Assembly: GCA_964540575.1 (NCBI GenBank) | Contig: CAZINI010000001.1 | Location: 1 to 64,000, forward strand | Direction of reading: 5' to 3' | From: UMGS1889 sp964540575 | Lineage (GTDB): Bacteria; Bacillota; Clostridia; Oscillospirales; Ruminococcaceae | Length of the DNA: 64,000 bases | In this document: piece after piece, positions 1 to 8,701 of the stretch | Numbering within the stretch: position 1 is the stretch's first letter | How the letters are laid out: the number at the start of each line of letters is the position of its first letter | The notes under the pieces: model-generated | Seen by the model: the letters and a program-made list of their open reading frames with translations, nothing else | Databases searched by the model: none | What the model was told of the DNA's origin: nothing | Translations under genes and position numbers: made by a program

Positions 1-1004
1 CTGCAGTTGCAACGGTAGTTTGTATGATATTCACTTGGTTAAAATACGGCAAACCCGATGTTTCAATGTGCCTTAACGCTTCTCTGGCAGGTCTTGTAGG
101 TATCACAGCGGGCTGTGATGTTATGGACGCATTCGGTGCTATTATGGTCGGCGTGGTTTCCGGTCTGCTGGTAGTATTCGGTGTATGGCTTCTCGACCAC
201 AAGCTTCACATTGACGACCCCGTTGGTGCTGTTGCAGTACATATGATGAACGGTATCTGGGGAACATTTGCAGTCGGACTTTTTGCAACAACTTCCGCTC
301 CCGACTGCACAATTAACGGTCTTTTCTACGGCGGCGGTGCAGATCTTCTCGTTAAGCAGTGCCTCGGTATCGTATCCGTTGCAGCTTGGACAACAGTTAC
401 AATGATCATTGTGTTCCAGGCTATCAAGCACACTATCGGTCTGAGAGCTTCCGTTGAGGAAGAGGTAAGAGGTCTGGACGTTACAGAGCATGGTCTTGCT
501 TCCTCTTATGCAGACTTTATGCCCGCACCCGTTCCCACAGTGCTTATGGGCAGTGTTCCCGCAGAAGTGGAAGGAGATGTTCCTGTGGACGCAGCTATCC
601 CCGTAACGGTTACAAAGCGTGCTGATATTGAGAACTATCCCGATGAAAAGAACAAGTATACAAAGGTTTCCATCGTCTGCAAGCAGAGCAGATTTGAGTC
701 CCTTAAATCCGCACTTAATGAGATCGGAGTAACGGGTATCACCGTAACACAGGTTCTCGGATGCGGCGTTCAGAAGGGTGCAGGGGAAATGTACAGAGGT
801 ACTCCCGTTGAGATCAATCTGCTGCCTAAGATTAAGGTAGAGGTAATTGTCTGCAAGGTTCCCGTTGAAACGGTTATCGAAGCTGCCCGCAAGGCACTTT
901 ACACCGGTCATATCGGCGACGGCAAGATCTTCACCTACGATGTTGAAAATGTTATCAAGGTCAGAACAGGCGAGTCGGGCTATGCGGCTCTCCAGGATGA
1001 CTAA
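1..1004 (+). CDS. amt: Ammonium transporter Amt with fused C-terminal PII (GlnK) domain, 5' end outside window
   Basis: The reading frame is open from base 3 and the N-terminal half lies upstream, so the gene is partial. The first ~130 visible residues are the last transmembrane helices of an Amt/MEP ammonium channel (conserved LDHKLHIDDPVGAVAVH block, then GIWGTFAVGLFA). After an acidic/proline-rich linker (about 50 residues) comes a complete PII signalling domain of ~110 residues: a GITGITVT-like strand, a T-loop with QKGAGEMYRG, LLPKIKVEV, and the C-loop GDGKIFTYDV plus VIKVRTGE. Free PII proteins bind Amt and block it in response to ATP/ADP/2-oxoglutarate; here sensor and channel are one polypeptide. 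The T-loop tyrosine used for uridylylation in enteric GlnB is replaced by Val (RGTPVEI), so uridylylation there is not expected. A strong hairpin terminator follows. Confidence 0.93.
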   Translation, partial: AVATVVCMIFTWLKYGKPDVSMCLNASLAGLVGITAGCDVMDAFGAIMVGVVSGLLVVFGVWLLDHKLHIDDPVGAVAVHMMNGIWGTFAVGLFATTSAPDCTINGLFYGGGADLLVKQCLGIVSVAAWTTVTMIIVFQAIKHTIGLRASVEEEVRGLDVTEHGLASSYADFMPAPVPTVLMGSVPAEVEGDVPVDAAIPVTVTKRADIENYPDEKNKYTKVSIVCKQSRFESLKSALNEIGVTGITVTQVLGCGVQKGAGEMYRGTPVEINLLPKIKVEVIVCKVPVETVIEAARKALYTGHIGDGKIFTYDVENVIKVRTGESGYAALQDD

Positions 1005-1020
1005 TATTTCAGAACTGATT

Positions 1021-1066
1021 GCGTCCCTCTTTGCCGAACGGCAGGGAGGGACGCTTTGCTTTTTAC
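1021..1066 (+). terminator. Rho-independent terminator after amt-PII
   Basis: GCGTCCCT (1021-1028) pairs with AGGGACGC (1047-1054), with a nested TGCC/GGCA stem, followed by a T-rich tract (TTTGCTTTTT). Confidence 0.85.
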
Positions 1067-1212
1067 GGGATATTTTCTGCATTATAGCAGCGGATTTTTG
1101 CATCATACCGAAATTCGCTTGATTATGCCGTTTTGAGATGATATACTTTTTTATGGGGAACGGGTTTGATTATCGATCTTTTTTATACTATCAGAAAATC
1201 TCTCAAAAGCTA

Positions 1213-1241
1213 TTGACAAACAGAAAAATATCTGATATAAT
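1213..1241 (+). promoter_or_regulatory. Sigma-A type promoter of the tetR operon
   Basis: Consensus -35 TTGACA at 1213-1218, 17-bp spacer, consensus -10 TATAAT at 1236-1241. It lies just upstream of the palindromic operator at 1260-1293. Confidence 0.85.
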
Positions 1242-1259
1242 GTAGCAAACGATTTAAAA

Positions 1260-1293
1260 CGTATGGTTTAAAACATTCGATTTAAATCATACG
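1260..1293. promoter_or_regulatory. Palindromic operator candidate in front of tetR
   Basis: Inverted repeat with 13-bp arms, CGTATGGTTTAAA (1260-1272) and TTTAAATCATACG (1281-1293), 8-bp spacer, 12 of 13 positions symmetric. A further partial copy (CGATTTAAA) lies at about 1250. Its place between the -10 box and the tetR start is typical of TetR autoregulation. Confidence 0.7.
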
Positions 1294-1309
1294 ATAAAGG
1301 AGAGATAAT

Positions 1310-1918
1310 ATGCCGCCGAAGCCAAAATTCACAAGGGAAGAGGTCGTCCAAGCAGCACTGGATATAGTAGCCCAAAATGGAATGGAAGCACTGACCTCAA
1401 GAGAGCTGGGTGCAGCATTGGGCAGCTCTGCAAGACCGATATTTACCGTGTTTTCAAGTATGGATGAGCTGTGCCGAGAGGTAAGAAAAGCTGCCCTTCG
1501 CAGATTTGAGGAATTTACAGCTGTCACCGATGAAAATATGCCGCCCTTCAAGCAGTTCGGAATGAAGATGACGAGATTTGCCTCCGAGCAGCCGAAGCTT
1601 TTCCGCCTGCTGCATATGTGCGAGATGGACGAAACAGGCAGCTTTGAGATGATATTCAAAAATCTTGGAGATACTGCTGACAGGTGCATTCAGACGCTCA
1701 ATGAGGATTATGGGTTTTCTATGGAGGATTCAAAAACCATCTTCAAGCATACATGGATATATACCTACGGTATCAGTGTGCTTCTTGCCACAAAAATGTG
1801 CAGCTTTACCGATCAGCAGATTTCCGAAATGCTTACTTTTGAATTCCAAAGCATAATCGCAACGGCAAAATCGGGCAAGGACGAGGTTTTTAAGCCTTAC
1901 GAAATTTCCCGTAAATAA
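1310..1918 (+). CDS. TetR/AcrR-family transcriptional regulator
   Basis: A 202-residue protein with an N-terminal helix-turn-helix of TetR type (TREEVVQAALDIVAQNG, then LTSRELGAALG in the recognition region). The C-terminal ligand/dimer domain resembles the TetR-like WHG subgroup. ATG at 1310 follows AAAGGAGAG. It heads a run of six same-strand genes with gaps of 1-31 bp (to 5570), and a palindrome sits between its promoter and start codon, so it probably represses itself and the operon. The ligand cannot be told from sequence. Confidence 0.85.
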   Translation: MPPKPKFTREEVVQAALDIVAQNGMEALTSRELGAALGSSARPIFTVFSSMDELCREVRKAALRRFEEFTAVTDENMPPFKQFGMKMTRFASEQPKLFRLLHMCEMDETGSFEMIFKNLGDTADRCIQTLNEDYGFSMEDSKTIFKHTWIYTYGISVLLATKMCSFTDQQISEMLTFEFQSIIATAKSGKDEVFKPYEISRK

Positions 1919-1933
1919 AGGGAGGGGTATTAT

Positions 1934-3424
1934 ATGGGACTTTTAAATGAAAATGAAAAAAGTGCAAACATGGCGGCTGCAAAGGTAATGCGGGTGACCG
2001 TCATTGTGTTTGCATTGGTGCTGCTGCTTGATATTCTGGGGATATTTACCGTGCGGCTTCCTGTTATGATAACTGCTTTTATAATCGGAAGTATACTGCT
2101 TATGATACCGACGCTTCTTTTGAATGTATTTAAGGCAGAGGGCAGCTGGGTCAAGTATGTTATCGTAATTATCGCCGTGCTTTTTACGGCAATAACTACT
2201 GTAACGCTGGCGTATCATGCGGTACTGCTGTATGTTTATCCGATAGCTATCGCAAGCTTGTATTTCCTTGGCGGACTGAACAACTTAGCTGTTGTGCTTA
2301 CTATAATAGCGGTTTCCGTTGGACAGCTTCTGGCGTTTAAGTATCAATTTGTCGGCGACAAAAATTTTATTTCGGTTAAGACCTGTGTGCTTTATGGAAT
2401 TCTTCCCCGTGCAATGGTACTTATCTGTGTTTCGGCTATCTTCACTATGCTTTGCAGACGAACCGCTTCCATGCTTGGCAGTCTTATGGGTGCTGAGAAG
2501 CAGAGGATAATGCAGGAAAAATCTCTGGAGGTTTCCGAAAGACTTATTCAGACGGTTACCGAGCTGGACGGCATCTCGGCGGCTGCAGCAGAAGCAAACC
2601 GCAGCATCGCAAACGAGTCGGAAAATGTTATGAAGGACAGCGAAGCTAATTTTGCACATATAAAGTCGGTTGAGGAGAGTATGAACCATATCTCGGATAA
2701 TCTCCGTGATCTTTCCGAAATGAGTGCACGCATTTCCGAGCTTACCAAGCGGGCTGACGAGATAACAGCGGAAAACGACAGAAAAATGTCCGCAGCCGCT
2801 GCAAGTATGGACGAGATCTGCAAGGGTACAGATGAGAGCAAGGCGGTCATCTCAAAGCTGTCCGAGCAGTCTAAGAAGATAGTTGAGATAGCGGAGGTCA
2901 TTTCCGATATTTCTATGCAGACAAATATCCTTGCACTGAACGCTTCCGTTGAGGCGGCACACGCAGGTGAGCACGGCAGAGGGTTTGCTGTTGTTGCGGG
3001 TGAGATAAAGAAGCTTTCCGAGCAGACTAAGGCGGCTGCTTCGGAAATAGGCGACATTATCAACGATGTTACCCACAATATTTCGGGAACGGTCGCTGCT
3101 ATGGAAAACAACGCCGAGCTTACTCGTGAGGGTATGAACAGTATGGAGGAGATGAAGGCATCAGCCGAACAGCTCAGCCATTCCAACAGAGAGATCTCGG
3201 GGAATATTGCGGATATGAACGCTGTCATCAAAAATGTTGCAAACAGCGGTGAAAATGTTTCCCGAAAGCTTGTCAGCGTAAGCGGAAATATCGCCAACAA
3301 CTGCGGTGCTGTTCAGCACGTTGCGGCGGCTATCCAGGAAAACAGTGCAGGCACGGAAAATCTTGGATTTATGGTCAAAAATATCAGACAGATGGCAGGG
3401 GAGCTTGAACAGCTCACCAAGTGA
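1934..3424 (+). CDS. Methyl-accepting chemotaxis protein with polytopic membrane sensor region
   Basis: 496 residues. Residues ~15-200 form about six hydrophobic helices with short loops and no sizeable extracellular sensing domain. The C-terminal part is a long coiled-coil signalling domain; the hairpin tip (ISDISMQTNILALNASVEAA, about residues 324-343, then HAGEHGRGFAVVAGEI) is the conserved CheA/CheW contact region. Such receptors may sense membrane state, a partner protein or a ligand inside the membrane. It lies 15 bp after tetR and 31 bp before a lipoprotein gene, so co-transcription and partnership with the two lipoproteins are inferred. No other chemotaxis gene is in the window. RBS GGGAGGGG precedes the ATG. 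Confidence 0.9.
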   Translation: MGLLNENEKSANMAAAKVMRVTVIVFALVLLLDILGIFTVRLPVMITAFIIGSILLMIPTLLLNVFKAEGSWVKYVIVIIAVLFTAITTVTLAYHAVLLYVYPIAIASLYFLGGLNNLAVVLTIIAVSVGQLLAFKYQFVGDKNFISVKTCVLYGILPRAMVLICVSAIFTMLCRRTASMLGSLMGAEKQRIMQEKSLEVSERLIQTVTELDGISAAAAEANRSIANESENVMKDSEANFAHIKSVEESMNHISDNLRDLSEMSARISELTKRADEITAENDRKMSAAAASMDEICKGTDESKAVISKLSEQSKKIVEIAEVISDISMQTNILALNASVEAAHAGEHGRGFAVVAGEIKKLSEQTKAAASEIGDIINDVTHNISGTVAAMENNAELTREGMNSMEEMKASAEQLSHSNREISGNIADMNAVIKNVANSGENVSRKLVSVSGNIANNCGAVQHVAAAIQENSAGTENLGFMVKNIRQMAGELEQLTK

Positions 3425-3455
3425 CCGCAGCATACATATGAAAGGTCGGAGTCTT

Positions 3456-3857
3456 ATGAAGGACAGCGTTATCATAATTATATTGACGTTTATCGCCGTA
3501 GTCCTTACGGGCTGCAGCAGCGAAAAATGCAACCCGCAGCCGCATATGGATTCCGAAATCATCACCCAAGAAAACGGCGGTTCGCTTATTCGGAGAAACG
3601 GTGAGGAGCATATTAGCTTTGCTGTGCCCGATGGTTCTGAGGGCGTTGTTGCTGTAAGTGTTCAGCGGGTCAGCGGCAATCTGAATATCGTTATTGCTCC
3701 CGAAGCTGACAGCAAGTCCGCTGTTTACGAGGGCAGAGATGTTCCGTCCTCGGAGTTTACCGTGTATGCAAAGGAAGCGGGAGATTATAAAATTTGCGTA
3801 AAGGCGGAGAATTTCGTCGGGGATTATTCCTTTAATATTTCGGAAAACACCGCCTGA
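3456..3857 (+). CDS. Small predicted lipoprotein
   Basis: 133 residues from the ATG at 3456, chosen because AAGGTCGGAG lies 4-5 bp upstream and the product then opens with a signal peptide and lipobox (VVLTGC, Cys20). An in-frame ATG at 3438 would add six residues. The mature part is short, beta-rich in appearance and unrecognised (a VSGNLNIVIAPEADS segment and a C-terminal AGDYKICVKAENFVGDYSF segment, loosely like pre-peptidase C-terminal or Ig-type folds). Third gene of the tetR operon; a role as ligand-binding partner of the upstream chemoreceptor is only an inference. Confidence 0.7.
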   Translation: MKDSVIIIILTFIAVVLTGCSSEKCNPQPHMDSEIITQENGGSLIRRNGEEHISFAVPDGSEGVVAVSVQRVSGNLNIVIAPEADSKSAVYEGRDVPSSEFTVYAKEAGDYKICVKAENFVGDYSFNISENTA

Positions 3858-3880
3858 TTATAAAAAGGGAGAGAAAGAAT

Positions 3881-4609
3881 ATGAAAAGAAATATCGTATT
3901 AACGGCAGCGATCGCTGCAGTACTGCTTTGCGGCTGTGCGGAGCAGGTCAATGACGGAGAGGTAACTGTTATCGAGCCTGCAACACTTGCTTCACAGCTT
4001 ACGGAAATATCCCCCGAGGAGCAGACAACGGCGGCAGAAGCACCGTCCGAGACCACCGAAGCACCGTCCGAAACCACCGCTCAAGCAGCGGAGGACACAA
4101 CAGTGTCGGAAACCGAGCCTGCGGTTCAGTCTGTGGACGAAGCGGCTATCCGAAGCCTGTTTGATGAAAACATTTACTGCCTAAGAAACCTTTACGGTGC
4201 TACTTCTCTGTACCCCGAGGGAGATCCCGTGCAGGACGACCACATCTACAAGGCAGCTACAGACAGATTTGCGGATTATGCAGAGTTTGAGAGCTACATA
4301 AGAAGCGTTTTCTGTACAAATGAGGCAGACCGTCTTCTGTATGACAGCCCTTATGAGGGTCAGCCTATGTATCTGAATATTGACGGAATGCTTTGCGTCG
4401 ATACCTATCTTGCAGGTGCAAAGGGCTACTATGTTGACTGGACGGATTACAGGCTGGAGATAGTTTCAGCGGACGAAAACAGGTGCGAATTTATCGTAAC
4501 AGGTCAGGTCGAGTGGCCTGCTGAGGAACCGGTTAAGGAAGATTATCCGTTGAACGGTGCTGTTGTTTACGAAAACGGCGGCTGGCGTCTGGAAAAGCTT
4601 ATATTCTGA
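3881..4609 (+). CDS. Predicted lipoprotein with Thr/Glu-rich linker
   Basis: 242 residues. Signal peptide with lipobox ending in Cys19 (LLCGC). Residues ~45-85 are a low-complexity linker containing two tandem APSETTE units, encoded by a near-perfect direct repeat (about 4039-4078). The C-terminal ~150 residues form a globular domain with many aromatic residues (NLYGATSLYPEGDP, YYVDWTDYRLEIV) that I do not recognise; it resembles small extracellular NTF2/SnoaL-like or DUF domains only loosely. Such SETTAE linkers are common in Ruminococcus surface proteins. Fourth gene of the tetR operon. Confidence 0.75.
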   Translation: MKRNIVLTAAIAAVLLCGCAEQVNDGEVTVIEPATLASQLTEISPEEQTTAAEAPSETTEAPSETTAQAAEDTTVSETEPAVQSVDEAAIRSLFDENIYCLRNLYGATSLYPEGDPVQDDHIYKAATDRFADYAEFESYIRSVFCTNEADRLLYDSPYEGQPMYLNIDGMLCVDTYLAGAKGYYVDWTDYRLEIVSADENRCEFIVTGQVEWPAEEPVKEDYPLNGAVVYENGGWRLEKLIF

Positions 4610-4627
4610 TAATTGGAGGAAATGACA

Positions 4628-5155
4628 ATGAGTTCACTTGACAGAATACAAAAGATCATCAAGGTGTTCAGAATACTAGCAAAAATTGCAATGATATTTG
4701 CGTATGTTTGTGCAGGGCTCTTGGTTGTTACGGCGATTTTGCTCGCAAATAACAGTTCCTATCAGCTAGTTGTAGGCATTGCTCCTGAGATAGCAGCCGA
4801 GTTCGACAAAAATCAAACGATTGCTGAGCTGCTCTGCGATTTTGTTGTCTGTCTGACAGATGGTTTGCTTCTCACATTTGCTCAGCTTTATATGAAGCAC
4901 GAACTTGCAGACGGGACTCCCTTTACAAACAGGGGAGCGGACGAGATAAAAGGGCTTGGTATTCGAATTATCATTCTGCCGCTGGTGGCTATCGGTATCA
5001 TCTCAGCTATCTGTGCAACATTTAACGCTGAGCTTCCCGATACTATGTCCAACGAGCTTTCCGTAACCTTCGGCATTGCACTGATCATCATTTCAATTAT
5101 CTTCCGTTACGGTGCGGAGCTGGAAAGCAAATTAACCGGAAACAAGGGTGAATGA
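4628..5155 (+). CDS. DUF2975-like integral membrane protein
   Basis: 175 residues with four predicted transmembrane helices (about 20-40, 70-95, 110-130, 145-165) and a loop containing the GTPFTNRGADEIKGLG segment, which resembles DUF2975/YoaS-type proteins. ATG 4628 is preferred because GGAGGA (4615-4620) is 7 bp upstream; ATG 4622 is too close. DUF2975 genes are often next to a small XRE regulator; here the regulator is TetR. Function unknown. The stop is 1 bp from the next gene. Confidence 0.65.
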   Translation: MSSLDRIQKIIKVFRILAKIAMIFAYVCAGLLVVTAILLANNSSYQLVVGIAPEIAAEFDKNQTIAELLCDFVVCLTDGLLLTFAQLYMKHELADGTPFTNRGADEIKGLGIRIIILPLVAIGIISAICATFNAELPDTMSNELSVTFGIALIIISIIFRYGAELESKLTGNKGE

Positions 5156-5156
5156 T

Positions 5157-5570
5157 ATGAGAGTTGACACAAATACGCTCACGCCCGAACTGTTCCTTAA
5201 ACTGTACACTTCGGTGGGCTGGGAGCCGCCTGCCTTGGAGCAAGCAGAGATAGCATTAGCACATACGCTTGCAAGCTTTATCGCTTATGACGGCGAAAAG
5301 CCCGTGGGTATGGTTCGGCTTCTGGGAGATATGGGCATGTCATTTTATGTTAAGGATTTCGCTGTTATCCCCGAGTATCAGTCAAAGGGAGTCGGTTCAC
5401 TGCTTATCAATGCTTTAGAGTGTTTTATCAGGGATAATATCCCGAAAAACCGTGCGGTAAGCCTGGAGCTTATCAGCACAAAGGAAGCGGTTGGCTTCTA
5501 CAAAAAGATGGGCTTTGAAGAACGTCCCTGCGATTGGGACGGTCCCGGAATGTTTAAGATGTTAATTTGA
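5157..5570 (+). CDS. GNAT-family N-acetyltransferase
   Basis: 137 residues. The acetyl-CoA binding motif A is visible (FAVIPEYQSKGVGSLLINAL, Q/RxxGxG/A type) and the C-terminal FYKKMGF motif is typical of small GNATs. The start is ATG 5157, with AAGGGTG 6 bp upstream; an in-frame GTG at 5148 is possible. Last gene of the probable tetR operon, nearly overlapping the membrane protein, and followed by a shared terminator. Substrate unknown. Confidence 0.85.
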   Translation: MRVDTNTLTPELFLKLYTSVGWEPPALEQAEIALAHTLASFIAYDGEKPVGMVRLLGDMGMSFYVKDFAVIPEYQSKGVGSLLINALECFIRDNIPKNRAVSLELISTKEAVGFYKKMGFEERPCDWDGPGMFKMLI

Positions 5571-5580
5571 TAAGATGATG

Positions 5581-5618
5581 TCCCCCAAAGTCGGATATTT
5601 CGGCTTCGGGGGATAGTT
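5581..5618. terminator. Hairpin between convergent GNAT and flippase genes
   Basis: TCCCCCAAAGTCG (5581-5593) pairs with CGGCTTCGGGGGA (5601-5613), allowing G-U pairs. TAGTTTTA follows on the plus strand. It serves the plus-strand operon and may stop minus transcripts too. Confidence 0.75.
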
Positions 5619-7121
5619 TTATGCTGTGATAAGCTTGAATTCGCTGCAAATGAATTTTTCGTCCATAGTATCCAAAAGCAGGAAAATTATCCCGCTGACG
5701 GCGATAAATGCAACTGTCCCATAAACGGGAGAGTTTATCCCGAGAATATTTACCAGAAGCTTCCCCCCCTGACAGCAGACCGCCGAATAAAGGCAGGGCT
5801 TCATCAGGTAGGAAAACAGGTCGAAGCGGAGCTGTTCGGTTTTCAGTACCATATAAATTCGGGCAATGTTGCTTGCACAGTTGCTGGCATAGTAGGAGAT
5901 AACAACTCCCGTAAACCCCAAAAGCTTGACGAAAATAATCACACAGGCAATTCGGATAATATATTCCGCAAGAGAGTTTAAAGTGGAAAAATTCTGCTTT
6001 CCAAGACCCTTTAAAATGCCTTCCATTACTATTTCCAGATAGATGAACGGAACAACGGGTGCAAGCCTGACAAGAGTATCTCCCACAAGGCTTTCCGAGC
6101 AGAAAAGCAAACCTATCTCCTTGCCCTCGCACAGGAGAATGCCCACTATCAGCAGGGAAAAGGCAAAGCTTTTGCAGATAGCCTTGTGTGTCAGCCGCCG
6201 CACCCGCTTCATATTTCCCGAGGACGCCGCCGATGCTATCTCTGGGACAAGTATCACCGCAAGGCTGGACAGTACAAGCGACGGGTAAAATATCACGGGG
6301 ATAATGAACGCCTCAAACATTCCGTATTCGCTGAGGGCAATGTTCGACGAACCGTAATGCTTAAGCAGCGTCACGGGAACTAAGGCTTCGTTGGCACTGC
6401 TCATTATCATCTGCACATAACCGCTCAGGAGAATGGGAAAGGCTATTTTTATAAACTGTCTGAAAGTCGTAACGGTGGGATTTTCGGCGGGACACTTTGA
6501 AAATGTTCGGTATTCGGTCAGATACGCCGCTGTCAGGTAAACACAGGAAGCCAGTTCCCCGATGAATATGGAGCGGGAAAGCAGTCGGTAAATGCTTTCC
6601 TCCGTGAACAATATCCCGTCCGCCAGAATGCCGTTTTTTATGAGAAATTCGGCACAATCGGCGACACAGGGAATTTTTACCTTTCTGACGGCGTGGAAAT
6701 ATCCCTTGATGCATGAACCGACCGATGCAAGGGGGAGCGACAGGGCAAGAACTCGTATTGCAGAGCCTGTTTCCTTGTCCCGAAGAAGGTTTTCCGCCAA
6801 GGTTTCCGACAAAGCCGCCGAGCCTGCCGCAAAAAATACGCTGAGGGACAGCCCGAAGCCCAGGCAGAGAGCCATAACTCTTGACGGATTGGGATTTCCT
6901 CTGCCCGTTTCTTCGGACACTATCCGGCTGGCACAGGTGAAAATATTTCCGTTCGCCAGCACCATAATAAAACCGAAAAATGAGAAGATAAGGGACATTA
7001 TCCCCACGGAAACAGTGCCAAGACGGTTGGAGATAAAGGTGTTCAGGGCAAGTCCCGCCGTCTGGAGAAAAAAGGAAACGGCGGTGAGCTTTAGGGTATC
7101 TTTGGTAATGCTTGATCTCAT
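5619..7121 (-). CDS. MVF/MATE-superfamily lipid or polysaccharide flippase (SpoVB/MurJ-like)
   Basis: 500 residues with about 12-14 hydrophobic helices throughout. The opening (TLKLTAVSFFLQTAGLALNTFISNRLGTVSVGIMSL) and the internal GYFHAVRKVKIP and ILKGLGKQNFSTLNSLAEYI segments match the MVF/polysaccharide-export branch (SpoVB, MurJ, stage V sporulation protein B-like). These transporters flip undecaprenyl-linked precursors across the membrane. It sits alone on the minus strand and is divergent from murD, which fits a wall-precursor role but does not prove it. A stand-alone MATE efflux function is less likely. Confidence 0.8.
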   Translation of the reverse strand: MRSSITKDTLKLTAVSFFLQTAGLALNTFISNRLGTVSVGIMSLIFSFFGFIMVLANGNIFTCASRIVSEETGRGNPNPSRVMALCLGFGLSLSVFFAAGSAALSETLAENLLRDKETGSAIRVLALSLPLASVGSCIKGYFHAVRKVKIPCVADCAEFLIKNGILADGILFTEESIYRLLSRSIFIGELASCVYLTAAYLTEYRTFSKCPAENPTVTTFRQFIKIAFPILLSGYVQMIMSSANEALVPVTLLKHYGSSNIALSEYGMFEAFIIPVIFYPSLVLSSLAVILVPEIASAASSGNMKRVRRLTHKAICKSFAFSLLIVGILLCEGKEIGLLFCSESLVGDTLVRLAPVVPFIYLEIVMEGILKGLGKQNFSTLNSLAEYIIRIACVIIFVKLLGFTGVVISYYASNCASNIARIYMVLKTEQLRFDLFSYLMKPCLYSAVCCQGGKLLVNILGINSPVYGTVAFIAVSGIIFLLLDTMDEKFICSEFKLITA

Positions 7122-7199
7122 TCAGGGTCAGTCCTCCCGAGGATTTTTTGGAAAATGCCGTTTTTTATCATTTCACCGGTAAAATATCAGAAAAAACAG

Positions 7200-7228
7200 T
7201 TGCTATTTTCTGCGAAATCGTATATAAT
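7200..7228 (+). promoter_or_regulatory. Promoter of the murD operon
   Basis: -35 TTGCTA (7200-7205), 17-bp spacer, consensus -10 TATAAT (7223-7228), about 55 bp before the murD start. Confidence 0.8.
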
Positions 7229-7288
7229 ATATTTGTATGTGCATATTTCGGTGCAAATGATATTTTCAGAGAAATGAGGAATAAATTT

Positions 7289-8701
7289 ATGCTGCCGACT
7301 GACAGATTTTTTCAGAGCCTCAGAGGCAAAAAAATTGCTTTTATCGGAACTGGGGTAAGTCACAACGACCTTATTATGATGTTCCTTGAGAAGGGAATGG
7401 ACGTTACCGTCTGCGACCGAAAATTCAAGGAACAGCTGGGCGAGCTTGCGGAGGGCTTCGCAAGGGCGGGGGCTAAGCTTGCTCTCGGAAACAGCTATCT
7501 TGAGGAAGCTGCAAAGTGCGACGTGGTTTTCAGAACTCCCGGAATGTATTTCAATAATTCGGATATTGCGAAAATGCGGGAAAATGGCGTTGTCGTTACC
7601 TCGGAGATGGAGGTGTTCTTCGACCTTTGTCCCTGCAAAATATACGCTGTTACAGGCTCGGACGGAAAAACTACTACCACAACGCTTATTTCGGAATTTC
7701 TGAAAAAGCAGGGCAAAACGGTCTGGAAGGGCGGAAATATCGGCAAGGCTTTGCTGCCCGAGGTGGATAAAATGTCCGCCGATGATGCGGCTGTGGTGGA
7801 GCTTTCCAGCTTCCAGCTTATCTCTATGAGAAAATCTCCCGATGTTTCGGTAATAACCAACATTGCTCCCAATCATCTGGACGTTCACGGGACAATGGAG
7901 GAGTACATTGACAGCAAGAAAAACATTCTGCTCCATCAGAACGCATTCTCAAAAACGGTGCTCAATCTGGACAATGAGATAACAAACGGTCTTTCGGGGC
8001 TTGTAAGGGGAGAGCTTGTAAAGTTTTCCAGAATAGCCGTTCCCGAAAACGGCAGCTTCCTTGACGAGGAGGGCTGGCTTTGTTATAATCGCTTCGGAAA
8101 TGTTGAAAAGATAGTTCACAAGGACGACATTCGTATACGGGGTATCCACAATGTGGAGAATTATCTTACGGCTATTGCGGCGGTGTATGGCGAGGTCGAT
8201 TCGGAAAATATTGTTTATATCGCTAAGAATTTCAATGGTGTTGAGCATAGAATTGAATTTGTCAGGGAGCTTGACGGCGTGAAGTATTACAACGATTCCA
8301 TTGCAACAAGCCCGACGAGAGTTATTGCGGGGCTGAATTCCTTCGACAAAAAGCTTATTGTCATTGCAGGCGGATATGACAAGAAAATTCCCTATGAACC
8401 GATGGCGAAGCCCGTTAACGAAAAGGTCAAGACGCTTGTGCTGCTGGGTGCCACTGCGGAAAAGATCGAAAAAGCAGTCAGGGAATATCCCGGATATGAC
8501 CCCGAAGCACTGAAAATAATAAGAGTATCTACCCTTGAAGAGGCTGTGGACGCCGCACGAAACAGTGCAGAGGAAGGCGACATTATCACCCTTTCACCCG
8601 CAAGTGCCAGCTTCGACCTGTACCGCAACTTTGAGGAAAGGGGAAATCATTTCAAGCGGATAGTAAATTCCCTTGAAGAAAGAGGTTCCAAAAATGCTTG
8701 A
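7289..8701 (+). CDS. murD: UDP-N-acetylmuramoylalanine--D-glutamate ligase
   Basis: 470 residues. Cytoplasmic Mur ligase adding D-Glu to UDP-MurNAc-L-Ala. N-terminal Rossmann domain (KKIAFIGTGVSHNDL), ATP loop GSDGKTTTTTL, the ELSSFQL and ITNIAPNHLDVHG motifs, and the C-terminal domain with YNDSIATSPTRVIAGL and AGGYDKKIPYEP, all diagnostic of MurD. ATG 7289 is preferred (TGAGGA 8 bp upstream); ATG 7274 is an alternative, and longer frames would run through the promoter. The gene is away from a dcw cluster and its stop overlaps the next start by 8 bp. Confidence 0.95.
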   Translation: MLPTDRFFQSLRGKKIAFIGTGVSHNDLIMMFLEKGMDVTVCDRKFKEQLGELAEGFARAGAKLALGNSYLEEAAKCDVVFRTPGMYFNNSDIAKMRENGVVVTSEMEVFFDLCPCKIYAVTGSDGKTTTTTLISEFLKKQGKTVWKGGNIGKALLPEVDKMSADDAAVVELSSFQLISMRKSPDVSVITNIAPNHLDVHGTMEEYIDSKKNILLHQNAFSKTVLNLDNEITNGLSGLVRGELVKFSRIAVPENGSFLDEEGWLCYNRFGNVEKIVHKDDIRIRGIHNVENYLTAIAAVYGEVDSENIVYIAKNFNGVEHRIEFVRELDGVKYYNDSIATSPTRVIAGLNSFDKKLIVIAGGYDKKIPYEPMAKPVNEKVKTLVLLGATAEKIEKAVREYPGYDPEALKIIRVSTLEEAVDAARNSAEEGDIITLSPASASFDLYRNFEERGNHFKRIVNSLEERGSKNA

